64,000 nucleotides of DNA from Aquabacterium humicola (GTDB taxonomy: Bacteria > Pseudomonadota > Gammaproteobacteria > Burkholderiales > Burkholderiaceae_C): contig NZ_JARGNB010000002.1 of the NCBI RefSeq assembly GCF_030167915.1, forward strand, positions 1,239,930 through 1,303,929, written 5' to 3'. The position numbers and the translations under genes are program-made. Position 1 is the stretch's first letter, and each line of letters begins with the position of its first letter. The notes beneath the pieces were generated by a model. The model searched no databases. It saw only the letters and a list, made by a program, of their open reading frames with translations, and had not been told where the DNA came from. Positions 18,997 to 29,514 of the stretch are shown here, in pieces.

Positions 18997-21570
18997 ATGC
19001 AAAGCAGCCTGCTCGCCGAAGACGACCTGCCCGATGCCGCGACCGTGGCCGCCGCGGTCGCGCGCCGCGGCACTGCCGGCCGCTTCGACGAGCTGCGCGG
19101 CGAGCTGACGGTCGCGGGCCACCCGCCGGCCGAGCTCGCGCCGCCGTGGCGCGACTTCTTCCGCACGCTCGGTGCCGAGGGTTGGGCCGACCTGCGCGCA
19201 CGCCAGCTGCGCGTGCAGCAGCGGGTGCGCGAGGACGGCGCCACCTACAACATCTATGCCGAACGCGGCGAGGCCGACCGGCCCTGGCCGCTGGAACTGC
19301 TGCCCTTCATCGTCTCGGCCGACGACTGGGCGGTGATCGAGCACGGCGTGCAGCAGCGCGCGAAGCTGCTGGAGATGGCGCTGGCCGACGTCTACGGCCC
19401 GCAGACGCTGCTGCGCGACGCGCTGCTGCCGCCGGCGCTGGTGTTCGCGCATCCGCAGTACCTGCGTCCGGTGCACGGCCTGTGGCCGCGCGGCGACGTG
19501 CACCTGCACATCGCCGCCTTCGACCTGATGCGCACGCCCGACGGCGGCTTCAGCGTGCTGGCGCAGCGGCTGCAGGCGCCATCGGGCCTGGGCTACCTGC
19601 TGGAGAACCGGCTGATCATCGGCCCGCAGCTGCACGACCCCTTCGACGCGCTGCGCGTGCAGCGGGTCGCGGCCACCTTCCGTTCGCTGCTGGACGGCCT
19701 GATGCGCGCCAGCCCGGCCGGCGAACGCTCGCGCATCGTGCTGCTGACGCCCGGTCCGCTCAACGAGACCTACTTCGAGCAGGTGTTCCTCGCGCGCTAC
19801 CTCGGCGTCACGCTGGTCGAGGGCTCGGACCTGACGGTGCGCGGCAAGCGCCTGTACCTGAAGACGCTGCACGGGCTGGAGCGCGTGCACGTGCTGCTGC
19901 GCCGCGTCGACGACGAGTTCCTCGATCCGCTGGAGCTGCGGCCCGATTCGGCGCTCGGCGTGCCGGGGCTGTTGCAGGCGATGCGCGCCGGCGAGCTGGT
20001 GATGGCCAATGCGCCGGGCGCCGGTTTCCTCGAAAGCCCGGGGCTCACGGCATTCTGGCCGGCGGTCGCGCGCGAGCTGCTGGGCGAAGACCTGCTGCTG
20101 CCGGCGCCGACCACCTGGTGGTGCGGCGAAGAAGCCGTGTGGGCCGCGCAGCGCGACAAGCTCGCGCAGTTCATCGTCGTGCCCACCTTTCCCGGCAGCG
20201 CGCAGAAGCCGCAGGTCGTCTCGCAGCTCGACGAGGCGCAGCGCGCCGCGCTGGTCGCGGCCATCGATGCCGAGCCGGCCGCCTGGACGCTGCTGCAGCC
20301 GCAGCGCCCGTCCGAGACGCCGGTGTGGGCCGACGGCCAGCTGTGGCCGCGGGCCGCGGTGATGCGCGTCTATGCGCTGGCCGACGGCACCGGCGGCTGG
20401 CGCGTGCTGCCAGGCGCGCTCACGCGCGTGGCCGGCCGCGACGATGCGCAGCACGATCCGCTGCTGTCGATGCAGCACGGCGCCGCGAGCGTCGACACCT
20501 GGGTCATCGCGCGCGGCGCCGTCGATGCGACCTCGCTGCTGCCGAAGGCGCTGTCGGTGGCCGAGCTGCAGGGCTGGCACCGCACCGTGAGCAGCCGCGC
20601 CGCGGAGAACCTCTTCTGGCTCGGCCGCTACAGCGAGCGGGCCGAGAACAACGCCCGCATGGCGCGGGTGATGCTCGAGGCGCTGCCCGAGAGCAGCGAA
20701 CCGGTGCTGCGGTTCCTCGATGCGCTCGCGCGGCGCCACGGCCTCGTGCCGGCCGGCGTGCCGACGCCGCAGCAGTCGCTGCGGCTGTTCGAGCGCGCGC
20801 TGGTGCACGGGCTGGGCGACGTCAGCGACCTGACCAGCGTGGCCTACAACCTGCGCGCCTTGCGCGGCTGCGCGAAGGCGCTGCGCGAGCGCTTGTCGCC
20901 CGAACACTGGAAGCTGATCCACGAGGTCGGCGACCATTTCGAGCACCACCTGGCCGCGGTGCTGGACGATGCGGAGGGCCAGGTCGCGCCGCCCGACGTG
21001 CTGGGCGTGCTGGCCCGCGCCACGACGCACCTGGCCGCGATCACCGGCGCGCAGACCGACCGCATGACGCGCGACGACGGCTGGCGCCTGTTGTCGGTGG
21101 GCCGCCAGATCGAGCGCCTGGACACGCTGGCCGCCGCGCTGGCGCTGGCCTTCGAGCATGGCGTGCACGAAGCCGACGACGGCTTCGCGGTGCTGCTGGG
21201 CCTGTTCGACAGCATCATCACCTACCGCGCGCAGTTCCAGGCGCGGCGCGAGGTGCTGCCGCTGCTGCACCTGCTGGTCTTCGACACCGACAACCCGCGC
21301 TCGCTGGCCTGGGTCGCGCGCACGATGCGCGACCGGCTGCGCAAGCTCGCGCGCCAGGATGCGGCCTGGGTGGCCGAGGTCGTCGACGGGCTGCCGGCGC
21401 CGGAGACCTGGTCGCTCGGGGCGCTCGGCACGCCGGATGCGGAGGGTCGCCACGGTGCGCTGATCGAGGCGCTGGACGGCTGCAGCGCCGCGGCGCGCGA
21501 GCTGTCGGACCAGATCGGCCGGCACCTGTTCGTGCACGTCGTGTCGCCCGAGCGCAGCGTCTGGGTATGA
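18997..21570 (+). CDS. Circularly permuted ATP-grasp/alpha-E fusion protein
   Basis: This 857-residue protein joins the two domains that are separate in the genes at 12882 and 14438. Residues 1 to about 500 are the ATP-grasp part (LLENRLIIGPQL, IVLLTPGPLNETYFEQ, RRVDDEFLDPLELRPD, PGALTRVAGRD). Residues from about 530 are the alpha-E part, starting with AENLFWLGRYSERAENNARM. The fusion supports direct cooperation of the two activities. It is followed by a second transglutaminase gene whose ATG overlaps its stop. Divergence from the upstream copy suggests a separate substrate or an old duplication. Confidence 0.92.
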   Translation: MQSSLLAEDDLPDAATVAAAVARRGTAGRFDELRGELTVAGHPPAELAPPWRDFFRTLGAEGWADLRARQLRVQQRVREDGATYNIYAERGEADRPWPLELLPFIVSADDWAVIEHGVQQRAKLLEMALADVYGPQTLLRDALLPPALVFAHPQYLRPVHGLWPRGDVHLHIAAFDLMRTPDGGFSVLAQRLQAPSGLGYLLENRLIIGPQLHDPFDALRVQRVAATFRSLLDGLMRASPAGERSRIVLLTPGPLNETYFEQVFLARYLGVTLVEGSDLTVRGKRLYLKTLHGLERVHVLLRRVDDEFLDPLELRPDSALGVPGLLQAMRAGELVMANAPGAGFLESPGLTAFWPAVARELLGEDLLLPAPTTWWCGEEAVWAAQRDKLAQFIVVPTFPGSAQKPQVVSQLDEAQRAALVAAIDAEPAAWTLLQPQRPSETPVWADGQLWPRAAVMRVYALADGTGGWRVLPGALTRVAGRDDAQHDPLLSMQHGAASVDTWVIARGAVDATSLLPKALSVAELQGWHRTVSSRAAENLFWLGRYSERAENNARMARVMLEALPESSEPVLRFLDALARRHGLVPAGVPTPQQSLRLFERALVHGLGDVSDLTSVAYNLRALRGCAKALRERLSPEHWKLIHEVGDHFEHHLAAVLDDAEGQVAPPDVLGVLARATTHLAAITGAQTDRMTRDDGWRLLSVGRQIERLDTLAAALALAFEHGVHEADDGFAVLLGLFDSIITYRAQFQARREVLPLLHLLVFDTDNPRSLAWVARTMRDRLRKLARQDAAWVAEVVDGLPAPETWSLGALGTPDAEGRHGALIEALDGCSAAARELSDQIGRHLFVHVVSPERSVWV

Positions 21571-22481
21571 GCGTGACGACCGGCAACGGGTCCCGCGTGC
21601 TCGCGGTTCGCCATGAAACGCTCTACGACTACGACACGCCGGTCGAGGTCGCGCACCACAGCGCGCACCTGCGCCCGCGCGACACCGAGTGCCAGCAGGT
21701 GGTCGACTGGGACCTGGCGATCGACCCCGAGCCCGAGGGCGGCCTGGGCGCGCTGCAGGAGAGCCGCGATGCCTTCGGCAACTGGCGCCACGGTTTCAAC
21801 CACGCGACGGTGCACGACCGGCTGTCGGTGGTCTCGCGCTTCCAGGTGCGCCTCACGGCCCCGCCGCCGCCGGCGATCGACGAGAGCCCGCCGTGGCAGG
21901 AAGTGGCGCAGGCGCTGCGCTTTCGCGCCGGTGCGACGCAGCCCGAGGCGATCGAGTTCGCGCTGGGCTCGGCCTTCGCGCCGGTGCATGCGGCGCTGGT
22001 CGACTTCGGCGACGGCCTGTTCGAGCCCGGGCGGCCGCTGCTGGCGGTGGCGATGGCGCTGATGGCCCGCGTGCATGAGCGCATGGCCTATCAACCGAAC
22101 AGCACGGACGTGGCGACCGACGCGCTGCAGGCGCTGGCGCATCGCCGCGGTGTCTGCCAGGACTTCGCGCACCTGATGATCGGCGCGCTGCGTTCGCGCG
22201 GATTGGCAGCGCGCTACGTCAGCGGCTACCTGCTGACGCGGCCGCCGCCGGGGCAGCCGCGGCTGCTCGGTGCCGACGCGTCGCATGCCTGGGTGGCGGT
22301 GTGGTGCCCGCTGAACGGCTGGATCGCGCTGGACCCGACCAACGACCTGGCGGTCGGCCTCGACCACGTCACGCTGGCCTTCGGCCGCGACTACGGCGAT
22401 GTCGCACCGCTGCGCGGGGTGATCCGCGGTGGCGGCACCACGCCGCCGACCGTGGCCGTCACGGTCGAGCCGCTACCATAG
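21567..22481 (+). CDS. Transglutaminase-like cysteine protease
   Basis: This 304-residue protein has a bacterial transglutaminase N-terminal domain (about 10-95, RHETLYDYDTPV) and a transglutaminase core with Cys197 (RRGVCQDFAHL), His240 (ASHAWVAVW) and Asp256 (ALDPTND). It lacks the DUF2126 extension of its longer relative at 15432. It is the last gene of the second ATP-grasp/alpha-E/transglutaminase set, with an ATGA overlap to the fusion gene. It probably acts as a peptidase on the product of its partner. No signal peptide is visible, so it is likely cytoplasmic. Confidence 0.9.
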   Translation: MSVTTGNGSRVLAVRHETLYDYDTPVEVAHHSAHLRPRDTECQQVVDWDLAIDPEPEGGLGALQESRDAFGNWRHGFNHATVHDRLSVVSRFQVRLTAPPPPAIDESPPWQEVAQALRFRAGATQPEAIEFALGSAFAPVHAALVDFGDGLFEPGRPLLAVAMALMARVHERMAYQPNSTDVATDALQALAHRRGVCQDFAHLMIGALRSRGLAARYVSGYLLTRPPPGQPRLLGADASHAWVAVWCPLNGWIALDPTNDLAVGLDHVTLAFGRDYGDVAPLRGVIRGGGTTPPTVAVTVEPLP

Positions 22482-22526
22482 CCGCCCTTCACGCCCAGGT
22501 TCGGGCCCCAGAGAAAGAAGACCCCC

Positions 22527-23444
22527 ATGGCCGGTGCCAGCCTGCTTGCCCTGCTCGACGACATCACGCTCGTGCTCGACGACGTCGCGGTGATGACCAA
22601 GGTCGCCGCGAAGAAGACGGCCGGCGTGCTCGGCGACGACCTGGCACTCAATGCGCAGCAGGTCGCGGGCGTGCGCGCGGAGCGAGAGCTGCCGGTGGTC
22701 GGCAAGGTCGCGCTGGGCTCGATGGTCAACAAGGCGATCCTGGTGCCGGCGGCGCTGGCGATCAGCGTCTTCGCGCCGTGGGCGATCACGCCGCTGCTGA
22801 TGCTGGGTGGCTTGTTCCTGTGCTTCGAGGGTGTCGAGAAGCTGGCGCACAAGTTCCTGCATTCGCAGGCCGAGGACGATGCGCACGCGCGCGAGGTCGA
22901 GCAGGCGCTGCTCGATCCGAACGCCGACATGGTCGCGTTCGAGCGCGACAAGATCAAGGGCGCGATCCGCACCGATTTCATCCTGTCGGCCGAGATCATC
23001 GTCATCGCGCTGGGCACCGTGGCCGACAAGCCGCTGCTGACCAAGGCCAGCGTGCTGGTGGGCATCGCGCTGCTGATGACGGTCGGCGTCTACGGCCTGG
23101 TCGCCGGCATCGTCAAGCTCGACGACGCGGGCCTGTGGCTGTCGCGCCAGGCCGGCGCCGCGCAACGCCAGCTCGGCAAGCTGCTGCTGATCGCCGCGCC
23201 GGCGCTGATGAAGTTCCTGTCGGTCGCCGGCACCGCGGCGATGTTCCTCGTCGGCGGCAGCATCCTGATGCACGGCATCGCGCCGCTGCACCACGCGGTC
23301 GAAGGCTGGGTGCAGGCCGCCGGGCCGATCGGCTGGCTGGTGAGCATGCTGGCCGACGCGCTGGTCGGCGTCGCCGCCGGCGCGATCGCGCTGGCGATCT
23401 TCAGCGCGGCGAAGAAGCTGCTGGTTCGGCCGGCGGCGGCATGA
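22527..23444 (+). CDS. DUF808 family inner-membrane protein
   Basis: This 305-residue protein begins with the DUF808/YedI signature [20 protein letters not shown] and [19 protein letters not shown]. Several hydrophobic helices follow, including [20 protein letters not shown] and two in the C-terminal half. DUF808 proteins are multi-pass inner-membrane proteins of unknown function. A GAAAGAAGA purine run precedes the ATG. Its 3' end overlaps the convergent mltB-like gene by 44 bases. Confidence 0.88.
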   Translation: MAGASLLALLDDITLVLDDVAVMTKVAAKKTAGVLGDDLALNAQQVAGVRAERELPVVGKVALGSMVNKAILVPAALAISVFAPWAITPLLMLGGLFLCFEGVEKLAHKFLHSQAEDDAHAREVEQALLDPNADMVAFERDKIKGAIRTDFILSAEIIVIALGTVADKPLLTKASVLVGIALLMTVGVYGLVAGIVKLDDAGLWLSRQAGAAQRQLGKLLLIAAPALMKFLSVAGTAAMFLVGGSILMHGIAPLHHAVEGWVQAAGPIGWLVSMLADALVGVAAGAIALAIFSAAKKLLVRPAAA

Positions 23445-24570
23445 CCGGGCCGGGCGCCGCGGGCGCCCGCGCTTCGCGGGCGTCGCGCAGCTCGCGCGCC
23501 TCGCGCACCGCGCGGCCCAGCTCGATCACCGCCAGCGCGTAGTAGCTCGACCAGTTGTAGCGCGTCAGCGCGTAGAAGTTCCGCGTGCCGGCGATGTGGC
23601 TCGGCGCCGCGTCGCCGTTCTGCAGCTCGATCAGCGCCAGCGCTCCGGCGTGCATGCGGCCGGCGTCGTCGAGCACGGCGCCGCGTTCGGCGAATTGCGC
23701 GGCGCTGAAGCTCGGCACGATGTCCGGCGCCAGCAGGGTCGCGCGGTCGGCGGTGTCGACCGGCGGCTTGACCGCGAAGTGCGTCGGCAAACCGGGCTGC
23801 CAGCCGTGCACCGCCAGGAAGTGCGCGATGCTCGCGACCACGTCGGCGGGGTCGTCGCGCAGGTCGATGCGCTGGTCGCCGTCGCCGTCGACCGCGAAGC
23901 GCAGGATGCTGCCCGGCATGAACTGGCCGAGGCCGATCGCGCCGGCGTACGAACCCCTGATCGCCGCGGCCGGCACGCCGTCGCGGTCGGCCAGCAGCAG
24001 CAGTTGCTGCAGCTCGCGGCGGAAGAACTCGCTGCGGTCCTTGCGCCCGGGCGGGAAGTCGAAGGCCAGCGTGGCCAGCGCATCGAGCACGCGGAAGTTG
24101 CCCATCAGGCGGCCGTAGTAGGTCTCGACGCCGATGATGCCGACGACGATCTCCGGCGGCACGCCATAACGCGCATTCGCAGCGTCCAGCCAGCGCCGAT
24201 GCGCATCCCAGAAGGCGGCGCCGGCGCGCACGCGCTCGGCATCGACGAAGCGCGCGCGGTAGGCGCGCCAGTTCTTCGCGGTGCCGGCCGGCGGCGGCAT
24301 GATCAGCCGCGCGACCGACGGCAGGTAGCGCGCTTCGGCGAGCGCGGCGCGCACCTGCTCGCGGTCGAGGCCGAGGGTCAGCGCGGTGTCGTCGGCGAAG
24401 GCCACCACGTCGGGCCGGCTGCCGTAGGTCACCGCGTCGGGCGCGTGGTCGCTGCGCACGGCCGGCTTGCGCGGTTTCGCGGTGGAGGGCTTCGGTGCGG
24501 CGGCGGCGTTCGCGCCGACGGCCAGCGCGAGCAGGCCGGGCAGCAGGACCCGGCAGAGGAACAGGGGCAT
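23401..24570 (-). CDS. Lytic murein transglycosylase B-type
   Basis: This 389-residue protein has an N-terminal signal sequence ([20 protein letters not shown]) and an SLT_2/MltB catalytic domain. The catalytic glutamate sits in [15 protein letters not shown]. Other family marks are [15 protein letters not shown] and the Asp-rich [10 protein letters not shown] turn. It cleaves peptidoglycan glycan strands to 1,6-anhydro products in the periplasm. No lipobox is seen, so it is probably soluble, unlike E. coli MltB. It is the last gene of the moxR-DUF58-tgpA unit, 7 bases after the tgpA stop. The tail beyond residue 360 is low-complexity Ala/Pro. Confidence 0.9.
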   Translation of the reverse strand: MPLFLCRVLLPGLLALAVGANAAAAPKPSTAKPRKPAVRSDHAPDAVTYGSRPDVVAFADDTALTLGLDREQVRAALAEARYLPSVARLIMPPPAGTAKNWRAYRARFVDAERVRAGAAFWDAHRRWLDAANARYGVPPEIVVGIIGVETYYGRLMGNFRVLDALATLAFDFPPGRKDRSEFFRRELQQLLLLADRDGVPAAAIRGSYAGAIGLGQFMPGSILRFAVDGDGDQRIDLRDDPADVVASIAHFLAVHGWQPGLPTHFAVKPPVDTADRATLLAPDIVPSFSAAQFAERGAVLDDAGRMHAGALALIELQNGDAAPSHIAGTRNFYALTRYNWSSYYALAVIELGRAVREARELRDAREARAPAAPGPVMPPPAEPAASSPR

Positions 24571-24577
24571 CGGCCGA

Positions 24578-26662
24578 TTATCCCGGCTGCTGCAGCGCGA
24601 TCGGCCGGCCGTCGCGGCGCAGGCGCGCGGCGGCGCGCGCGAAGCCGGACCACCAGCCCGGGCCCGGCAGGCGGCGGTTCTCCGGCCCGTAGCGCAGTTG
24701 CTCGAGCCGGTCGAGCGACTCGGCCAGCGCTGCGCCGGCGTCGCCGAAGCGCTGGCGCACGCGCCGCGCCAGCAGGCCCGGCCCGTCCTGCGGCCCGGCC
24801 TCGACGCCCAGCGGCGCAAGCAGGCCGCGCATGCGCGCATGCAGGCGCAGCCATGGGTCCTGGCGATGGCGGTCCCACCAGGCCCAGCCGGCCCCGCCGA
24901 GCGACACCGCGCTGGCGATGCCGATCAGCACGAAGGCCAGGTCCTGCCAGCTCGGGGCGCTGACGCCCAGCGATTCCAGCAGGTCGAACTGGCGCGAGCG
25001 CGAGTAGCTCATGACCCACTGGTTCCAGCGGTTGTCCAGCAGTTCCCAGGCCTGGCGCAGACGTTCGGCGAGCGCCGGGCTCATCGTGCTGAGCGCACCG
25101 GCGACCAGCCCCTGGCGCCCCGCCAGCGGCCGGCTGTCGAAGATGCGGTTCGGCGCGACGGCGGCGGTCGGGTCGGCGCGGCGCCAGCCGACGCCGGCCT
25201 CCCAGTACTCGGCCCACGCATGCGCGTGGCTCTGCCGCACCGTCATCCAGCCGTCGGCATCGGCCGGCTCGGCGCCCTGGTAGCCGGTGACCACGCGCGC
25301 GGGCACGCCCATCGCCCGCATCAGCAGCACGAAGCTGGCCGCGTAGTGCTCGCAGAAGCCGAGCTTGCGGTCGAGCCAGAACTCGTCGACGGCCTGGCGC
25401 CCGTACTCGCCCGGCGCCAGCGTGTAGCTGAAGCCGCCGCCGCGGATGTGGTCCAGCAGCGCCTGCGCCAGCGTGAACGTGCTCGCGTTCTCCAGCGCCG
25501 GCGTTGCGCGCAGCGCGCGCGCCCAGGCGACCGCGCGCGGATTGCTGCCTTCGGGAAGACGCGTCAGGTCGTAGCGTCCCGGCAGGTCCTGGGTCGGACC
25601 GAGGGTGTAGGTCGACCATGCGCGTGCGCTGAGCTGCAGGCGCTCGGCGACGAGCCGGTCGGTCTGCCACTGCAGGTCGGGCGTCAGCGTCAGCGTCCAG
25701 CCGCGCAGCACCGGCGCGGCGCCCGCCTCGCCGGGCGTGGCTTCCAGCAGCGGCAGCAGCGGCAGGCGGATCGGCTCGATCAGCATCTCGTACGCGCGCG
25801 CACCACCACGCAGCTGCAGCTCGGGCGCCTGCAGGCGCAGGCCCGGCCGCGGGCGCGCCTGGTGCCACTCGACGCCGTCGAAGATCGGCAGCACCGGGCC
25901 GCGGAAGTACAGCAGCTCGGACGGCGGCGGGCGGCCCTCGAAGCGCACCCGGAAGGCGATGGTGTCGTCGTTGGCGATCTCGGCGACGCCGCCCATGCGC
26001 AAGGTGCCCGACAGGCCGGTCTTGCCCAGGCCGTCCTGCGGCAGCCCCCACAGCGGCCCGAAGCGCGGGAACAGCACGAACAGCACCAGCATCAGCGGCA
26101 GCCCGAGCAGCGCGCTGCGCGCGGCGATGCCGCCGGCGCGTTTCAGCGACGGCCGGCCCACCGGCATGCTCGACAGCACCTGCGCCGTCATCAGGCCCCA
26201 GGTCGACACCATCATGGACAGCGCGGTCAGCAGCGACTGCGAGTACAGGCAGTGCGTCAGCACCAGGAAGAAGCCGAGGAAGAAGACGACCAGCGCATCG
26301 CGTCGCGCCCGCAGCTCCAGTGTCTTCAGCGCCATCAGCACGACCAGCATCGTGACCCCGGCATCCTTGCCGAACAGTGTGCGCTCGGTCCACAGCGTCA
26401 GCAGCGTCGCGATCACCAGCAGCGCGATCACCGGCCAGCGGCCGGGCAGCGGCGCGTTGTTCAGCGCGAGGTGGCCGCGCCAGATCAGCACCACCGCGGT
26501 CAACGCGCTGCACCACCACGGCAGGTGCGACAGGTGCGGCAGCACCGTCCAGGCGATGACCGCCAGCTGGAACAGCGTGTCGCGCGTCTCGCGCGGCAGC
26601 AGGCCCCAGTTCGCCCAGCGCCGCGCGCTGTCGATCGGCTGCAGCGCCGACGCGGCCTTCAT
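24578..26662 (-). CDS. tgpA: Transglutaminase TgpA-type membrane protein
   Basis: This 694-residue protein has an N-terminal block of membrane segments (about 30-200), a DUF3488 region and a periplasmic transglutaminase core. The catalytic triad is Cys437 (FCEHYAASF), His481 (SHAHAWAEYW) and Asp497 (RADPTAA). A further membrane segment near 570 is followed by a DUF4129 C-terminal domain. It resembles Pseudomonas TgpA, which is essential in that species. The ATG overlaps the DUF58 stop. Operon context with MoxR and DUF58 matches the usual arrangement for this family. Confidence 0.92.
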   Translation of the reverse strand: MKAASALQPIDSARRWANWGLLPRETRDTLFQLAVIAWTVLPHLSHLPWWCSALTAVVLIWRGHLALNNAPLPGRWPVIALLVIATLLTLWTERTLFGKDAGVTMLVVLMALKTLELRARRDALVVFFLGFFLVLTHCLYSQSLLTALSMMVSTWGLMTAQVLSSMPVGRPSLKRAGGIAARSALLGLPLMLVLFVLFPRFGPLWGLPQDGLGKTGLSGTLRMGGVAEIANDDTIAFRVRFEGRPPPSELLYFRGPVLPIFDGVEWHQARPRPGLRLQAPELQLRGGARAYEMLIEPIRLPLLPLLEATPGEAGAAPVLRGWTLTLTPDLQWQTDRLVAERLQLSARAWSTYTLGPTQDLPGRYDLTRLPEGSNPRAVAWARALRATPALENASTFTLAQALLDHIRGGGFSYTLAPGEYGRQAVDEFWLDRKLGFCEHYAASFVLLMRAMGVPARVVTGYQGAEPADADGWMTVRQSHAHAWAEYWEAGVGWRRADPTAAVAPNRIFDSRPLAGRQGLVAGALSTMSPALAERLRQAWELLDNRWNQWVMSYSRSRQFDLLESLGVSAPSWQDLAFVLIGIASAVSLGGAGWAWWDRHRQDPWLRLHARMRGLLAPLGVEAGPQDGPGLLARRVRQRFGDAGAALAESLDRLEQLRYGPENRRLPGPGWWSGFARAAARLRRDGRPIALQQPG

Positions 26663-27605
26663 CACGCCGCCTGCCAGAGCGCCAGCGCCTCGAGCGCCGC
26701 GCGCCGCTGCACCTCGCCGCTGGCACACGCCAGTTCCTGGCCCGGCAGGCGCAGCCCGAAGCTGGTGCCGCGCTGTTCGGCGGCCAGCACCCAGGCGGCC
26801 AACCGCGACAGGCGGGCCTCGCTCTCGGGCAGCGTGGCGAGCTGGTAGTCGAGCCACAGCTCGCGGCTCGCGCTGGCGCTGGTATCGCGGCTGACCATCT
26901 CGCCGCTCTTGGCCGTCTTCTTCCACACCACCTGGCGCAGCGTGTCGCCGCGGCGGTAGGCGCGCACGCCGTCGAACTCGCCGCCGGAACGCACCTGCGC
27001 CTGCGGCGGCCCACCCGGGGCCGCCTGCGAGGACGGCAGCGCATGGGCCGGATGCTCCGGTCGCGGATAGACCAGCACCTGGCCCGCGGGCCGCCAGACC
27101 GTCCACGCGCGGAACAGGCCGAGCGGAAAGTGCGTCTCCGCCATCAGCGTCGGCAGCTCGTGCAGGCCACGGGTGGACGGCACGAAGGCGAGGCGGGCGC
27201 TGCCCGAGCCCTGCATCGGCACGTCGACCCAGGCCATGCCCTGCGCTCCGGCGCGGTAGATGCCGAGGCCCAGCCCGTTGCGCTCGCGCCCGGGGTTGCT
27301 CAGCACCACCTCCAGCTGCGCGCGTTCGCCGGCGAACACCGGCTGCGGGCTCTTCACGCGCAGCGTCAGCCCCCGCAGGTTGGCATGCGTCTGGACCATC
27401 CCGACGAGGCCGGCGCCACCGAGCAGGAAGGTCAGCGCGAAGCCCAGGTTCAGCTGGTAGTTGATCGAGGCCAGCAGCATCACGATCAGGGTCAGCGCAT
27501 AGGCCCAGCCGGCGCGCGTCGGCAGGATGTAGATGTTGCCCTGGCCCAGCGTCCAGCTGTCGCTGCGCGGCAGCCGGTTCTCGAGGTAGGTCCTGAGGCG
27601 CTCGA

Positions 27606-27609
<4 letters not shown>
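26662..27609 (-). CDS. DUF58 domain protein (MoxR partner)
   Basis: This 315-residue protein has two hydrophobic segments near the N-terminus (AGWAYALTLIVMLLASI and FALTFLLGGAGLVGMV) and the DUF58 motif FDGVRAYRRGDTLRQVVWKK at about residue 210. DUF58 proteins are usually encoded next to MoxR ATPases and are thought to be von-Willebrand-A-like partners. The GTG start at 27609 overlaps the moxR stop, and the stop overlaps the tgpA start, so the three are tightly coupled. Confidence 0.9.
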
Positions 27610-28535
<926 letters not shown>

Positions 28536-28571
28536 GCGCGGCACCATAGCCCAAAAAACCCCGTCTCCCGA

Positions 28572-29507
28572 ATGCCGACTGCGATCTATACCCACCGCGA
28601 GTGCCGTTTGCACGACATGGGCGCGGGCCACCCGGAGTGCCCGCAGCGCCTCGACGCGATCGCCGACCAGCTGATCGCCTCCGGCATCGACGTCGCGCTG
28701 GAGCACCGCGAGGCGCCACCGGCCACGCTGGCGCAGATCGAGCGGGCGCACAGCACCGCCTACGTGCTGCACATCCAGGACCTGCTGCGCCAGGTCGAGG
28801 CCAGCGGCGAGCCGCGGGCGGTCGACCCCGATACGATCGCCGGCCCGCACACCTGGCAGGCCGCGCTGCATGCCGCCGGCGCCGCCGTGGCGGCGACCGA
28901 GGCGGTGGCCCGCGGCGAGCTGCGCAATGCGTTCTGCGCAGTGCGTCCGCCCGGCCACCATGCCACGCGCGAAGAGGCGATGGGCTTCTGCTTCTTCAAC
29001 AACGTCGCCGTCGGCGCACGCCATGCGCTCGACGTGCTGGGCTTCAAGCGCGTGGCCATCATCGACTTCGACGTGCACCACGGCAACGGCACCGAGGACA
29101 TCATCGCCGGCGACGAGCGCGTGCTGATGTGCAGCTTCTTCCAGCATCCGCTCTATCCCGGCAGCGGCGCGGTGCCCAAGGGCACGAACATGATCAACGT
29201 GCCGATCCCGCCGTACACCCGCGGCATGGAAGTGCGGGAGATCATCGAGGCGATGTGGATGCCGCGGCTCGATGCCTTCAAGCCGCAGATGCTGTTCATC
29301 TCCGCCGGTTTCGATGCGCACCGCGAGGACGAGCTCGGCCAGCTCGGGCTCGTCGAGGCCGACTACAGCTGGATCACGCAGCGCGTCAAGGACATCGCCG
29401 ACCGCCACGCCGGCGGGCGCATCGTGTCCTGCCTCGAAGGCGGCTACGCGCTGAGCGCGCTCGGCCGCAGCGTCGTCGCGCACCTGCGCGTGCTGGCGGA
29501 CCTGTAG
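28572..29507 (+). CDS. Histone deacetylase family amidohydrolase
   Basis: This 311-residue zinc-dependent deacetylase belongs to the HDAC superfamily. It carries the active-site VRPPGHHA pair of histidines, the metal-binding IIDFDVHHGNGT, the SAGFDAHRED motif and the terminal EGGYALSAL. Bacterial members deacetylate polyamines, small acetylated amines or acetyl-lysine; the substrate here is not shown by sequence. It is divergent from moxR. Confidence 0.9.
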   Translation: MPTAIYTHRECRLHDMGAGHPECPQRLDAIADQLIASGIDVALEHREAPPATLAQIERAHSTAYVLHIQDLLRQVEASGEPRAVDPDTIAGPHTWQAALHAAGAAVAATEAVARGELRNAFCAVRPPGHHATREEAMGFCFFNNVAVGARHALDVLGFKRVAIIDFDVHHGNGTEDIIAGDERVLMCSFFQHPLYPGSGAVPKGTNMINVPIPPYTRGMEVREIIEAMWMPRLDAFKPQMLFISAGFDAHREDELGQLGLVEADYSWITQRVKDIADRHAGGRIVSCLEGGYALSALGRSVVAHLRVLADL

Positions 29508-29514
29508 CTTAGCC

